Source: Chryseobacterium limigenitum (GTDB lineage Bacteria; Bacteroidota; Bacteroidia; Flavobacteriales; Weeksellaceae). From it: a DNA stretch of 64,000 nucleotides. Position 1 is the stretch's first letter. The number at the start of each line of letters is the position of its first letter. The stretch is from the NCBI RefSeq assembly GCF_900114875.1, contig NZ_FPKW01000006.1, positions 1 to 64,000 on the forward strand. Reading direction: 5' to 3'. A program made the translations under genes and the position numbers. Shown in pieces: positions 24,246-33,779 of the stretch. A model generated the notes under the pieces. The model did no database searches, was not told where the DNA came from, and saw only the letters and a list, made by a program, of their open reading frames with translations.

Positions 24246-27200
24246 ATGTTTAAGAAATTCATTCGCAGACCTGTTCTGTCTATCGTAATCTCATTGATTA
24301 TCGTATTTTTAGGGATTCTGTCATTGGTGAAACTTCCCGTGACGCAGTTCCCTTCAATTTCACCTCCAAAAGTAAATATCACCGCAGAATATCCCGGAGC
24401 CAACAACGAATTGTTGATCAAATCCGTAATAATTCCGTTAGAAAGATCATTAAATGGTGTTCCCGGAATGAAGTACATGGCTTCCGATGCCGGAAATGAT
24501 GGTGAAGCTTCTATTCAGGTGGTTTTTGATTTGGGAACCGACCCGAATGTTGCTGCCGTAAACGTGCAGAATCACGTATCTTCTGCCGTAAATAAATTAC
24601 CTCCGATCGTAGTAAGGGAAGGGGTTAAAATTACACGTGAAGAACCTAACATGTTGATGTATATCAACTTGTATAGTGATGATCCGAAAGCTAATCAGAA
24701 GTTTCTTTTCAATTATGCCGATATCAATATTCTTTCTGAGCTTAAAAGGATCAAAGGAGTTGGTGATGCAGATATTTTAGGAACACGTGAATATGCAATG
24801 CGTGTTTGGTTGAAACCAGACAGGTTAACTGCCTACAATATCTCAGCAGATGAGGTTATGGAAGCTTTAAACGAGCAAAGTTTAGAAGCATCTCCCGGAA
24901 AAACGGGGGAAAGTTCAGGAAAACGATCTCAGTCTTTTGAATATATTTTGAAATATCCTGGACGTTACAGCAACGAAAAAGATTACGGAAATATCATTCT
25001 TAAAGCAAAATCCGGTGGAGAATTTGTAAGATTGAAAGATGTAGCTGATATCGAGTTCGGAAGTTCAATGTATGATATCTATTCTACTTTGAACGGAAAG
25101 CCGTCTGCGGCTATTACCATTAAGCAATCCTATGGTTCCAATGCAAGTGACGTTATTACAAATGTAAAAGCTTTGATGACTGATCTTGAGAAAAACAACC
25201 TTCCAAAAGGAATGCACTATGACATTAGTTATGACGTTTCCCGATTTCTGGATGCTTCTATTGAAAAGGTAGTTCATACCTTATTTGAAGCCTTTATTTT
25301 GGTGGCAATCGTGGTGTTTTTATTCTTGGGAGACTGGCGTTCAACGTTGATTCCGACGATGGCGGTGCCGGTTTCTTTGATCGGAACCTTTGCAATCATG
25401 TCCGCATTCGGGATTACCCTGAATATGATCTCGTTATTTGCCTTGGTAATGGCGATTGGTATCGTTGTGGATGATGCCATTGTCGTCATCGAGGCCGTTC
25501 ACGCCAAAATGGAGGAGAAAAATCTCTCGCCATTGAAAGCAACAGAAGAAGCCATGCACGAGATCAGCGGTGCAATTATCGCAATTACGTTGGTAATGGC
25601 AGCCGTATTTATTCCGGTGGCATTTATGTCTGGTCCGGTTGGGGTTTTCTATCGTCAGTTTTCGATAACGATGGTTTCTTCAATTATCCTTTCGGGGGTA
25701 GTTGCATTAACTTTGACACCAGCATTATGTGCTTTAATCCTGAAAAATAATCACGGTAAAGCCAAAAAGAAAACTCCGGTAACTATATTCTTGGATAAAT
25801 TCAATAATTTATTTACAAAAGGAGCAGGAAGATATGAGAAAATGCTTAACAAAACAGTTACGAAAAAAATCATAACGCTTCCTTTATTATTGGTTTTCTG
25901 TGTATGTACTTTCTTTTTAAGTAATTCACTTCCGGTCGGGTTTATTCCGAGTGAGGATCAGGGGATGATTTATGCAATTATTCAGACTCCTCCGGGATCA
26001 ACCTTGGAAAGAACAAATGAGATTGCATTAAAACTGCAGAAAGTTTCAGAAGATATTGATGGAGTAAAATCTGTTTCTTCATTGGCAGGTTATGAAATTT
26101 TGACGGAAGGTACGGGCTCAAACTCAGGAACGTGTTTAATTAACCTTAAAGACTGGGGTGATCGTAAAGAATCCGCAGCCGAAATTATTGAACAACTCGA
26201 AGCAAAAGCCAAGGAAATTCCGGGTGCCAATATAGAATTCTTCCAGCCGCCTTCTATTCCGGGTTATGGTGCTGCAGGTGGTTTTGAACTTCGTTTGCTG
26301 GATAAAGCAGGAAGTGGAGATTATAAAAAGATGGAAACCGTAAGTAATGATTTCGTAAAAGAATTACAGAAACGCCCTGAACTGGGTTCTGCATTTACGT
26401 TTTATTCAGCGAGTTTCCCTCAGTATATGTTGAAGATTGATAATGACTTAGCCGAACAAAAAGGAGTAAGCATAGAAAATGCAATGGATAATTTATCTAC
26501 TTTAATTGGTTCGAATTATGAGACGAGTTTTATCCGTTTCGACAGACCTTATAAAGTGATTGTTCAGGCAGGACCGCAGTATCGAGCTTTACCAAGCGAT
26601 TTATTAAAGCTTTATGTTAAAAATGATAAAGGAGAAATGGTTCCTTATTCCGATTTCATGAAATTGGAAAAAGTGTATGGTTTATCCGAGATTACGAGAC
26701 ATAATATGTATAATTCTTCCGAGGTAAGTGGAACTCCTGCGCCGGGTTACAGCTCCGGACAGGCAATTAAAGCCATTCAGGAAGTTGCCGATAAGACGCT
26801 TCCGAGAGGTTTTGGGATAGACTGGGCCGGTATTTCAAAAGATGAGGTAAGCCGTGGAAATGAAGCCGTATTTATATTCTTGGTGTGTTTAGGATTTGTT
26901 TATTTAATTCTTTCTGCACAATATGAAAGTTTTATCCTTCCGTTACCGGTTATTTTATCGTTACCGACGGGTATTTTCGGAGTATTTTTATGTTTGAAAT
27001 TATTAGGATTAGAAAACAATATTTATGCGCAGGTGGCAATGGTCATGTTGATCGGACTTTTAGGTAAAAATGCCGTATTGATCGTAGAGTTTGCCGTCCA
27101 GAGGAAAGCAGAAGGCGTTCCTGTTGCGAAAGCAGCGATTGAAGGAGCTGCGATCCGTTTCCGTCCGATTTTGATGACTTCATTTGCCTTTATTGCAGGT

Positions 27201-27437
27201 TTGATTCCGTTAGTAATGGCAACAGGACCGGGAGCTGTAGGAAACCGAACAATTGGTACAGCCGCTGCCGGAGGGATGTTGATCGGAACAATTTTCGGAT
27301 TGATGATTATTCCGGGATTATATTACATTTTCGGACGAATCGCTGAAAAATCCAGATTGTCGAAATATGAAGAAGAAAATCCTTTAACCGAACAAACTGA
27401 ACCTTATAAACACGATGGAAAACATGAAGACTTATAA
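24246..27437 (+). CDS. RND multidrug efflux pump, HAE1 family (AcrB-like)
   Basis: 1063 residues, the usual size. Starts FKKFIRRPVLSIVISLIIVF, the first of twelve transmembrane helices. The proton-relay acidic pair is in GIVVDDAIVVIEAV (about residues 405-406) and the relay lysine in GLLGKNAVLIVEFA (about residue 940). Both large periplasmic loops are present. The protein exchanges protons for drugs or other amphipathic compounds in the periplasm. It is the middle gene of a three-gene operon, 20 bp after the adaptor. No TetR-type repressor gene is next to it. Confidence 0.96.
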   Translation: MFKKFIRRPVLSIVISLIIVFLGILSLVKLPVTQFPSISPPKVNITAEYPGANNELLIKSVIIPLERSLNGVPGMKYMASDAGNDGEASIQVVFDLGTDPNVAAVNVQNHVSSAVNKLPPIVVREGVKITREEPNMLMYINLYSDDPKANQKFLFNYADINILSELKRIKGVGDADILGTREYAMRVWLKPDRLTAYNISADEVMEALNEQSLEASPGKTGESSGKRSQSFEYILKYPGRYSNEKDYGNIILKAKSGGEFVRLKDVADIEFGSSMYDIYSTLNGKPSAAITIKQSYGSNASDVITNVKALMTDLEKNNLPKGMHYDISYDVSRFLDASIEKVVHTLFEAFILVAIVVFLFLGDWRSTLIPTMAVPVSLIGTFAIMSAFGITLNMISLFALVMAIGIVVDDAIVVIEAVHAKMEEKNLSPLKATEEAMHEISGAIIAITLVMAAVFIPVAFMSGPVGVFYRQFSITMVSSIILSGVVALTLTPALCALILKNNHGKAKKKTPVTIFLDKFNNLFTKGAGRYEKMLNKTVTKKIITLPLLLVFCVCTFFLSNSLPVGFIPSEDQGMIYAIIQTPPGSTLERTNEIALKLQKVSEDIDGVKSVSSLAGYEILTEGTGSNSGTCLINLKDWGDRKESAAEIIEQLEAKAKEIPGANIEFFQPPSIPGYGAAGGFELRLLDKAGSGDYKKMETVSNDFVKELQKRPELGSAFTFYSASFPQYMLKIDNDLAEQKGVSIENAMDNLSTLIGSNYETSFIRFDRPYKVIVQAGPQYRALPSDLLKLYVKNDKGEMVPYSDFMKLEKVYGLSEITRHNMYNSSEVSGTPAPGYSSGQAIKAIQEVADKTLPRGFGIDWAGISKDEVSRGNEAVFIFLVCLGFVYLILSAQYESFILPLPVILSLPTGIFGVFLCLKLLGLENNIYAQVAMVMLIGLLGKNAVLIVEFAVQRKAEGVPVAKAAIEGAAIRFRPILMTSFAFIAGLIPLVMATGPGAVGNRTIGTAAAGGMLIGTIFGLMIIPGLYYIFGRIAEKSRLSKYEEENPLTEQTEPYKHDGKHEDL

Positions 27438-28866
27438 TAAATATATAGCAGCCATTGCTTTATCGCTTGTTTTAGCAAGTTGTAAAGCACCGATGGCGAC
27501 CGTTATTAAAGATGAGGTGAAAGAAAATATACCTCAGAATTTTAATCAGGAAGAGCAGCAGGATGCCAATAATAATAGTGGAACAACCCCTTGGAGACAG
27601 TTTTTTACGGATCCGAATCTGGTTAGTTTAATTGAAACAGCTTTAAAAAATAATCAGGAGCTGATGATCACTTTGCAGGAAATTGAGATTGCAAAAAGTG
27701 GCGTTTTAGCGAAAAAAGGAAGATTAACACCCACTGTTTCTGCAGGAATTGGCGCCGGAGTTACTAAAGCCGGACGTTACACCAGTGAAGGAGCCGGTGA
27801 CGCAACAACAGAGATTGAACCAGGGAAAGAAATGCCCGATCCTCTTGGTAATTTTGAAGGTGGATTAATGGCCAATTGGGAAGTTGACATCTGGAAAAAA
27901 CTTAAAACAGAAAAAGAGTCTGCCGTAGCACATTATCTTTCCACGGTTGAAGGAAAAAACTTTGTTCTTTCAAACTTAATTGAAGAAGTTGCGGATAATT
28001 ATTATGATTTATTGGCGCTTGATAATCAGTTGGATATTATTCAGCAGTATATCAAACTTCAGCAAAAAGCGTTGGAGATTTCTAAAATTCAGAAAGAAGC
28101 TGCAGCGGCAACTGAATTGGCGGTGAAGAAATTCGAAGCTGAATTAGCAAAATCAAAAGCTTCAGAATATACGATCCGTCAGAGTATTACTGAAAAAGAG
28201 AATCAGATTAATGCTCTTTTAGGAAGATACCCTCAGCCAATTGTAAGAGCGAAGGATAGTTTTATGTCAACAATTGCTCCGACTGTTTATACAGGAATTC
28301 CATCACAATTATTGGCAAACCGTCCGGATATTAAACAGGCCGAATTAGAATTAAAATCTTCAAAATTAGACGTAGAAGCGGCAAGAAAAGAGTTTTATCC
28401 TTCGTTGGAAATTTCTGCAACATTAGGTTTGGAAGCTTTTAAACCGTCTTATTTAGTCAAGTTGCCGGAATCAATTGCCTCAAGTCTGGCAGGAGAACTG
28501 GCGGGACCGCTTATTAATAAAAGTGCGATTAAGGCTAATTTTCAGACGGCGGATGCAAGACAGATCCAAGCGTTGTATGAATATGACAAAACGATTTTGA
28601 ATGCTTATCTGGATGTGGCCAATTTAATGTCAAAAGTGAAAAACATAGATCAGTACTATCAGCTAAAGTCTCAGGAAACAAAGGCTTTGGATGAGTCTAT
28701 CGATATTGCGAATCAATTATTCCGAAACTCAAGAGCGGATTATCTGGAAGTTCTTCTGAACCAAAGAGACGCTTTAGATGCCAAAATGGAATTAATTGAA
28801 GCAAAACAAAAACAGCTGAGTACAGTTGTTGATATTTATAAGAGCTTAGGCGGAGGCTGGAAGTGA
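27424..28866 (+). CDS. Outer-membrane efflux lipoprotein (TolC / NodT family)
   Basis: About 480 residues. It overlaps the pump gene by 14 nt when started at MKTYNKYIAAIALSLVLASC (27424); another ATG lies three codons upstream at 27415. The lipobox cysteine is residue 20 from the chosen start. The two OEP repeats are visible, with helical blocks around residues 60-230 and 260-460, including LLANRPDIKQAELELKSSK and the mirrored helix LFRNSRADYLEVLLNQRDAL. It forms the outer-membrane duct for the RND pump. A terminator at 28894-28926 ends the operon. Confidence 0.94.
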   Translation: MKTYNKYIAAIALSLVLASCKAPMATVIKDEVKENIPQNFNQEEQQDANNNSGTTPWRQFFTDPNLVSLIETALKNNQELMITLQEIEIAKSGVLAKKGRLTPTVSAGIGAGVTKAGRYTSEGAGDATTEIEPGKEMPDPLGNFEGGLMANWEVDIWKKLKTEKESAVAHYLSTVEGKNFVLSNLIEEVADNYYDLLALDNQLDIIQQYIKLQQKALEISKIQKEAAAATELAVKKFEAELAKSKASEYTIRQSITEKENQINALLGRYPQPIVRAKDSFMSTIAPTVYTGIPSQLLANRPDIKQAELELKSSKLDVEAARKEFYPSLEISATLGLEAFKPSYLVKLPESIASSLAGELAGPLINKSAIKANFQTADARQIQALYEYDKTILNAYLDVANLMSKVKNIDQYYQLKSQETKALDESIDIANQLFRNSRADYLEVLLNQRDALDAKMELIEAKQKQLSTVVDIYKSLGGGWK

Positions 28867-28893
28867 TTATAAATCCTTAATGTTTTAAAAAAG

Positions 28894-28926
28894 AAAAGAG
28901 GCTGCCCATACGGAACAGTCTCTTTT
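28894..28926 (+). terminator. Terminator of the RND efflux operon
   Basis: AAAAGAGGCTG pairs with CAGTCTCTTTT (one G-T pair) around an 11-nt loop. It is 28 bp after the channel gene stop and resembles the terminator at 48066-48095. Confidence 0.75.
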
Positions 28927-28956
28927 CGATTTTAAACTGAAAACTTTAATAAAGAA

Positions 28957-29212
28957 AGGTTCTTTTCCAAGAACCCTTCAAAATTTACCTGCAGGAAATG
29001 ACCACAACTAAATTGAATATTTCAATGGATATTAGTTTTTATATGAAAAGGTTATTAGTTTTTTTTAACAAAGATTAGTTTTAAAAAACCACCCTTCCTT
29101 AAAAGAAATTTCCCAAGAAGGAAGGAGGTGATTTTACCATACAATCATGAAATTATATTTGTTTTCTTCAAAACTTATATTTGGTGTTTTTTGTGTGTTT
29201 TTACCCTTCTAA
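28957..29212 (+). other. Two hairpins, a perfect anti-16S purine tract and a 21-codon ORF
   Basis: This is the structured part of the 620-bp gap before the AraC-type gene. GGTTCTT/AAGAACC (28958-28975) is a small hairpin. CACC+CTTCCTT (29090-29100) pairs with AAGGAAG+GGTG (29118-29130). The right arm includes AAGGAGGTGAT (29122-29132), fully complementary to the 16S rRNA 3' end. A 21-residue frame, MKLYLFSSKLIFGVFCVFLP and one more residue, follows at 29147-29212. It looks like the beginning of a signal peptide. No longer gene is supported here. Confidence 0.4.
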
Positions 29213-29459
29213 TTTTTTTTTGTTTTTACAATCTTACTGTACTTTCCAATTGTTCCCATTTAAAATCTGAGGCCGAAATTATCACCTTGAAACGATTAAA
29301 AAAAATACTTGTTGTCTTAATTTATAAATTTATACGTCCTAATTTATGAATTGGTAGTATTTAATGTTTTGATTTGCAGATCGTTATTTTGTAAAATGGA
29401 AATAATTCGCAAGTTGGGACTAATTCATTAATCAATGAGAAAAACTTGTCAATTTTATG

Positions 29460-29467
29460 TACTTTTG
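29460..29467 (+). promoter_or_regulatory. Putative -7 box of the AraC/TPR regulator
   Basis: TACTTTTG fits TAnnTTTG and lies 20 bp before the ATG at 29488. Confidence 0.5.
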
Positions 29468-29487
29468 ATCGCAAATTAGAACACTGA

Positions 29488-31212
29488 ATGTTCATCGGGG
29501 TGACAAAAAAAATATTCTTCATACTTTTTATCGTTTTTTTTAAACTTCTTCTGTCTCAGGAAGGGTATAGTGATTTTCAAAAACTGAGACAAAAATTCGA
29601 GAATCTTGAAGAGAATGATTCAAGAGCTTTTCCGTTTCTTAAACCTTATATTTATAAAGCAAAAAAAGAAAAAAACTATAAGGAATTAGTTCAAGGGTAT
29701 AAGGATGGTGTATTTTATTCTACTGAAAATAAGATTAAATTAAAATATTCAGATAGCATGATTTGGGCGGCAAATCAGTCCAAAGACGGTGACCTGAAAA
29801 GTATAGCTTATCTTGAAAAAGGGGTTATATATTATTACCATTATAAAAAATTTCAGCAGGCACTTAATGAATATCTTAAGGCTTATGAATATTCTAAAAA
29901 TACAAAAAATGAATTTCTGAAATATCAGAATCTGTATCATATTGGCGTGGTGAAAAGCTATTTGGGATATTATCAGGATGCCTCAGAATTGTTCAAAAAT
30001 AGTCTGGAGTATTATAGCAGAGAAAGATCCAGATCCGATCTTGGGCCAAATGCTATTTATAACAGTACAAAAGGGTATTTGAACTGTCTTCATCAATTAA
30101 TTATTTGTTACAGACATTTAAAGCAATATAAAGAAGCCGATTCAGCCATACAAACCGGACTTTCCGAGGTAGGAAATAATCCTGACTATGCTCAGGAAAA
30201 AGGATATTTTCTTTTATCCAAAGGTATTTCAGAATATCAGAATAATCAATTTCAGTCGGCATTATCAAATTTAAATCAATCACTTTCTTCAATTAAAAAA
30301 AGCAGGGATTTTGCCAGACTTTCGGTTGATTATTTTTACATTGGAAAAACTTATTATAGTTTAAAAAATACTAAAGAATCTATGATCTACTTTAAAAAAG
30401 TAGATTCTATTTTTAAAAAAAATCAGTTTATTCTTCCGGAATTAAGAGAGAATTATGAGATCTTAATTGATCATAGTAAAAAAGAGAAAAACCAAACGCA
30501 ACAATTATATTACACAACCCAACTTTTGAAGGCAGACAGCATTATGTCTAAGGATTTTACGTACTTATCACCAAAAATCCATAAAGATTATGACACAAAA
30601 ACGTTGTTGGATGAAAAAGAGAAGCTTCAGAAAATTAATTATTTAGGAACGATTGTTATTATTGTTCTCATTATCTGGGCAATTGGAATGGTTACTTTAT
30701 TCACCAAAAGGCATAAGAAAGCGAAAGAAGTAAAGAAAAAATATGTTTTATTGGAAGAAAAATTCTCAGTCCATCAAACTGAAGATGTTGCTAAAAAACT
30801 GGCTTTCCCTGTTGAAGAAAGAAAATCAAGCCTAAATGAAAGCAAGGTTGAAGAATTGCTTCAAAAATTAAAATTATTTGAGGATAAAAAAGAATTTACC
30901 CAAAAAGGACTTACGCTGAGTAAATTAGCTACTCAATTGAATACAAATTCTAATTATCTTTCTCAGGTTATCAATGACTGTAAAGGAATGAATTTCAATA
31001 AATATTTGAGTGAACTAAGAATCAATTATATCACCAATTTATTATTCGAAAACAAAGAATATCTTAAATACAGCATCGAAACCCTCGCAAAAGAATGTGG
31101 TATTGCCTCAAGACAAAATTTCTCTGATCTCTTCTTTGAACTGAATGGAATTCGCCCGACCGATTTTATTAAAAATAGAAAGCAGGAGCTGGATAGTAAA
31201 AATAATTTATAA
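29488..31212 (+). CDS. TPR-repeat membrane regulator with C-terminal AraC-type HTH
   Basis: 574 residues: N-terminal signal or anchor helix (FFILFIVFFKLLLSQ), TPR-like helices over about 60-350 (e.g. GISEYQNNQFQSALSNLNQS), a transmembrane helix near 388-408 (LGTIVIIVLIIWAIGMVTLF), a linker, and an AraC-family DNA-binding domain at about 470-565 (TLSKLATQLNTNSNYLSQVI, then ETLAKECGIASRQNFSDLFF and GIRPTDF). It is the same periplasmic-sensor plan as the LuxR-type proteins at 13 and 17 kb but with an AraC output. Target genes are unknown; the M20 peptidase downstream is 74 bp away. Confidence 0.9.
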   Translation: MFIGVTKKIFFILFIVFFKLLLSQEGYSDFQKLRQKFENLEENDSRAFPFLKPYIYKAKKEKNYKELVQGYKDGVFYSTENKIKLKYSDSMIWAANQSKDGDLKSIAYLEKGVIYYYHYKKFQQALNEYLKAYEYSKNTKNEFLKYQNLYHIGVVKSYLGYYQDASELFKNSLEYYSRERSRSDLGPNAIYNSTKGYLNCLHQLIICYRHLKQYKEADSAIQTGLSEVGNNPDYAQEKGYFLLSKGISEYQNNQFQSALSNLNQSLSSIKKSRDFARLSVDYFYIGKTYYSLKNTKESMIYFKKVDSIFKKNQFILPELRENYEILIDHSKKEKNQTQQLYYTTQLLKADSIMSKDFTYLSPKIHKDYDTKTLLDEKEKLQKINYLGTIVIIVLIIWAIGMVTLFTKRHKKAKEVKKKYVLLEEKFSVHQTEDVAKKLAFPVEERKSSLNESKVEELLQKLKLFEDKKEFTQKGLTLSKLATQLNTNSNYLSQVINDCKGMNFNKYLSELRINYITNLLFENKEYLKYSIETLAKECGIASRQNFSDLFFELNGIRPTDFIKNRKQELDSKNNL

Positions 31213-31286
31213 GGATTGGATTTTTTTGTTTTAATTTTTTATTCCTTATATTTATTATTAACTGATTATCACAAAAACCAATCACC

Positions 31287-32819
31287 ATGAAAAAAATCCT
31301 TTTAATCATTCTGGGAGTTATTATTGTTTTAATTATAATTCTATTCATTAAAACTTTCACCTATCCTTTCAAAAAAAATAGTTCGACAACTACAAAAGAA
31401 TGGAAAATTGTAAAAAATGATTCTGCTGTTCAAAGATTTTCAAACGGAATAAAGATCGCGACAATTTCTACAGGAGAATTGGGTGATTTTGATTATTCAA
31501 CATTTGATACATTTAAAGAATATCTAAAAAAATCCTATCCGGAAATTTATAAAAATACAGAAAACTATGAAGTTAATAAGTACGGATTAGTTTTTAAACT
31601 AAAAGGTAGTCAGCCGAATCTCGAGCCTATTTTATTTCTTTCCCACATGGATGTTGTTCCTCCTGGAGATGCAGATATTAAAAATAAGGAAGAAAATATT
31701 TTCAGACCGGATGATAAAGTTTTACCGCGCGTTACAAAAGTAGCAGAAGATTGGGATTTTGCACCCTTTTCAGGAGCCGTTGCCAACGGAAGAATTTACG
31801 GAAGAGGTACAATTGACATGAAAGGAATGCTTTTCTCTTTGATGGAATCTATGTCCAATACAATTAAAAGCGGTCATATTCCAAAACGCGATATTTATTT
31901 GGCGTTCGGCTTTGATGAAGAGGTTGGCGGACAAAAAGGTGCTGCACAAATTGCTAATCATTTCAAAAAGCAAGGACTGAAATTTGATGCTGTATATGAT
32001 GAAGGCGGATTGATTTTAGAAAAGGGTAGTGTAAAAGGGATTGACTCTGATGTTGCCGTAATAGGATGCGCAGAAAAAGGATTTTTATCAGCCAAAATCA
32101 AGGTAAAAGGTTTGGGCGGTCATTCTTCCATGCCTCCCACAGAAAGCGCCATCGGAAAAGCTGCTGTGATTATGCAGAGGTTAGAGGACGATCAGATGAA
32201 GCCTATTATTACACCTTTAATTAAAGAGTTTTTCGATAATATCGGAGGTTCGATGCCTTTTGCCAATAGATTGGCAATTTCCAATCAATGGTTGTTGCAG
32301 CCATTGCTTTTGTCACAATTAACTAAAAGCAATACAACCAATGCTTTGGTACGCACAACAACGGCTTTAACGATGATGAAAGGCAGCGATGGAACCAATG
32401 TTCTTTCCCCAGAAGTGGAATTTGTTGTTAATTTCAGACTGCTTCCCGGAAATACGGTTAAAGATATAAAAGATCATATTGCAAAAGCAACAAAAGGGTT
32501 TGACGTTGAAGTAGAAGAAATTGATAATACACGTGAAGCTTCTGCTGTTTCACCGACAAATACCAAAGCCTTTAAATTGATAGAAGCCGGAATTAAAGAA
32601 ATCTATCCAACTGCGATCGCTACGCCTTATCTTACGGTTGGTGGTACAGATGCCTATAAATATCAGATTGTAAGTAAAAATATTTACAGATTCATGCCGA
32701 TTAAAATAAATAATTCTGAACAGCAGTCAATTCACAGCACCAACGAGTATATCAGCATCGAAAACTATCTTAAAATGATCCATTATTTTGAATTTATAAT
32801 GAAGAATTATGATAAGTAA
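31287..32819 (+). CDS. Membrane-anchored M20/M25/M40 metallopeptidase (carboxypeptidase S-like)
   Basis: 510 residues. An N-terminal helix at about 3-22 anchors or exports the protein. Dinuclear zinc ligands are seen in FLSHMDVVPPG (His near 118), GRGTIDMKGM (Asp near 177) and the general base pair in FGFDEEVGGQ (near 211-212). A dimerisation lid with GLGGHSSMPP (near 275) follows, and VGGTDAYKY near 454 supplies further ligand context. The family removes C-terminal residues or N-acyl groups from peptides and amino acids; the substrate is not defined here. Confidence 0.92.
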   Translation: MKKILLIILGVIIVLIIILFIKTFTYPFKKNSSTTTKEWKIVKNDSAVQRFSNGIKIATISTGELGDFDYSTFDTFKEYLKKSYPEIYKNTENYEVNKYGLVFKLKGSQPNLEPILFLSHMDVVPPGDADIKNKEENIFRPDDKVLPRVTKVAEDWDFAPFSGAVANGRIYGRGTIDMKGMLFSLMESMSNTIKSGHIPKRDIYLAFGFDEEVGGQKGAAQIANHFKKQGLKFDAVYDEGGLILEKGSVKGIDSDVAVIGCAEKGFLSAKIKVKGLGGHSSMPPTESAIGKAAVIMQRLEDDQMKPIITPLIKEFFDNIGGSMPFANRLAISNQWLLQPLLLSQLTKSNTTNALVRTTTALTMMKGSDGTNVLSPEVEFVVNFRLLPGNTVKDIKDHIAKATKGFDVEVEEIDNTREASAVSPTNTKAFKLIEAGIKEIYPTAIATPYLTVGGTDAYKYQIVSKNIYRFMPIKINNSEQQSIHSTNEYISIENYLKMIHYFEFIMKNYDK

Positions 32820-32959
32820 TGGCGGTATTCGTTAGGCTTTAAGTAGTAAGCTTTTAAAGATATTCAACAATAAGAATAATAAAATATTTCAACTAAAAAA
32901 TAACACGTCAAGTTTTGTCGCATTACCGCTATAGCTTTGTCATATCAAAATACAGAGCT

Positions 32960-33652
32960 ATGGAAATGCCGTTTTATTTAAGTTTTAATGAATTCGAAAA
33001 CCGTTATTACGATAACCTTGAAAAGTGGTTTGAAGAATCCCGCAATGCAAGCGAAATAGACTATCTGAAAAGTCTTGCAGAATTGTACAGCCCTTATCTG
33101 TACTATAATTTTGCGAACGATAGATTACAATCGGATGCTTCTATTCAGATCAAAGACTGCTTTTTTCCGTACTATGAAAAAATAGGACTTTCATTCTGTA
33201 CAAGCTGTGAAAACGGAAAGCAAATAAAAAACGGAATGAACCATGTATTCGAGTGGAAAACGATTACAATGATGGAATATGCCCAATATATTTTAGATAA
33301 GATCAACAAGTATTTTTCAACGAATAATATTTCTCCGAAAACAGAAAATGTGCTGAATTATATCAATGATCATGAGATCATTACTTCTAAAGACGGAGCA
33401 GGGTATTGTGTAAATTATAATCAACATCAATCAACAATTCCCTTCCTGAAAGCGTATTTACCATGTTACGGACAAACTGTTAATATCGCTGTGTACAGAG
33501 ATTTTATGTTTTCCATTGTTCAGATTGCTGATTTTATTGATCTAAAACTAAAGTCAATTAAGGCTTTTGAACATAGTATTTATAACAAAGCAAGGTCAGA
33601 AGCCAAGTTCAGAGTGCAGATGAGCCATCAGTTTTTGACGATCTGCAATTAA
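32960..33652 (+). CDS. Unknown protein
   Basis: About 230 residues from the ATG at 32960 (MEMPFYLSFNEFENRYYDN). The frame is open from a TTG at 32915, but that start has no support. The protein is soluble, rich in Tyr, Asn and Phe, with a CTSCENGK motif (about residue 92) whose two cysteines could bind metal or form a disulfide. No signal peptide or membrane helix. I recognise no family. It is flanked by a bidirectional terminator at 33722-33751. Confidence 0.6.
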   Translation: MEMPFYLSFNEFENRYYDNLEKWFEESRNASEIDYLKSLAELYSPYLYYNFANDRLQSDASIQIKDCFFPYYEKIGLSFCTSCENGKQIKNGMNHVFEWKTITMMEYAQYILDKINKYFSTNNISPKTENVLNYINDHEIITSKDGAGYCVNYNQHQSTIPFLKAYLPCYGQTVNIAVYRDFMFSIVQIADFIDLKLKSIKAFEHSIYNKARSEAKFRVQMSHQFLTICN

Positions 33653-33721
33653 TTTTCACACCAAAACATTCATATATAGCTAAATTGTAGTTTGAAGAAA
33701 GTTAGTAGATTTTTCAAACAG

Positions 33722-33751
33722 AAATCCCAATCAAATCGATTGGGATTTTTT
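33722..33751. terminator. Bidirectional terminator between convergent genes
   Basis: Perfect 11-bp stem AAATCCCAATC / GATTGGGATTT with a 5-nt loop and T runs on both strands; it serves the unknown gene (+) and the DUF2490 gene (-). Confidence 0.9.
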
Positions 33752-33779
33752 ATTTTCAGCGATAATTAAAACTTATAAA

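Noticed and set aside
29128..29349. 73-residue ORF starting with GTG
   Set aside because: Starts inside the hairpin and has a low-complexity hydrophobic sequence; the 21-codon ATG frame in another register is the more likely remnant.
32915..32959. TTG start for the unknown protein
   Set aside because: An ATG follows at 32960, and the extra 15 residues overlap sequence without coding character.
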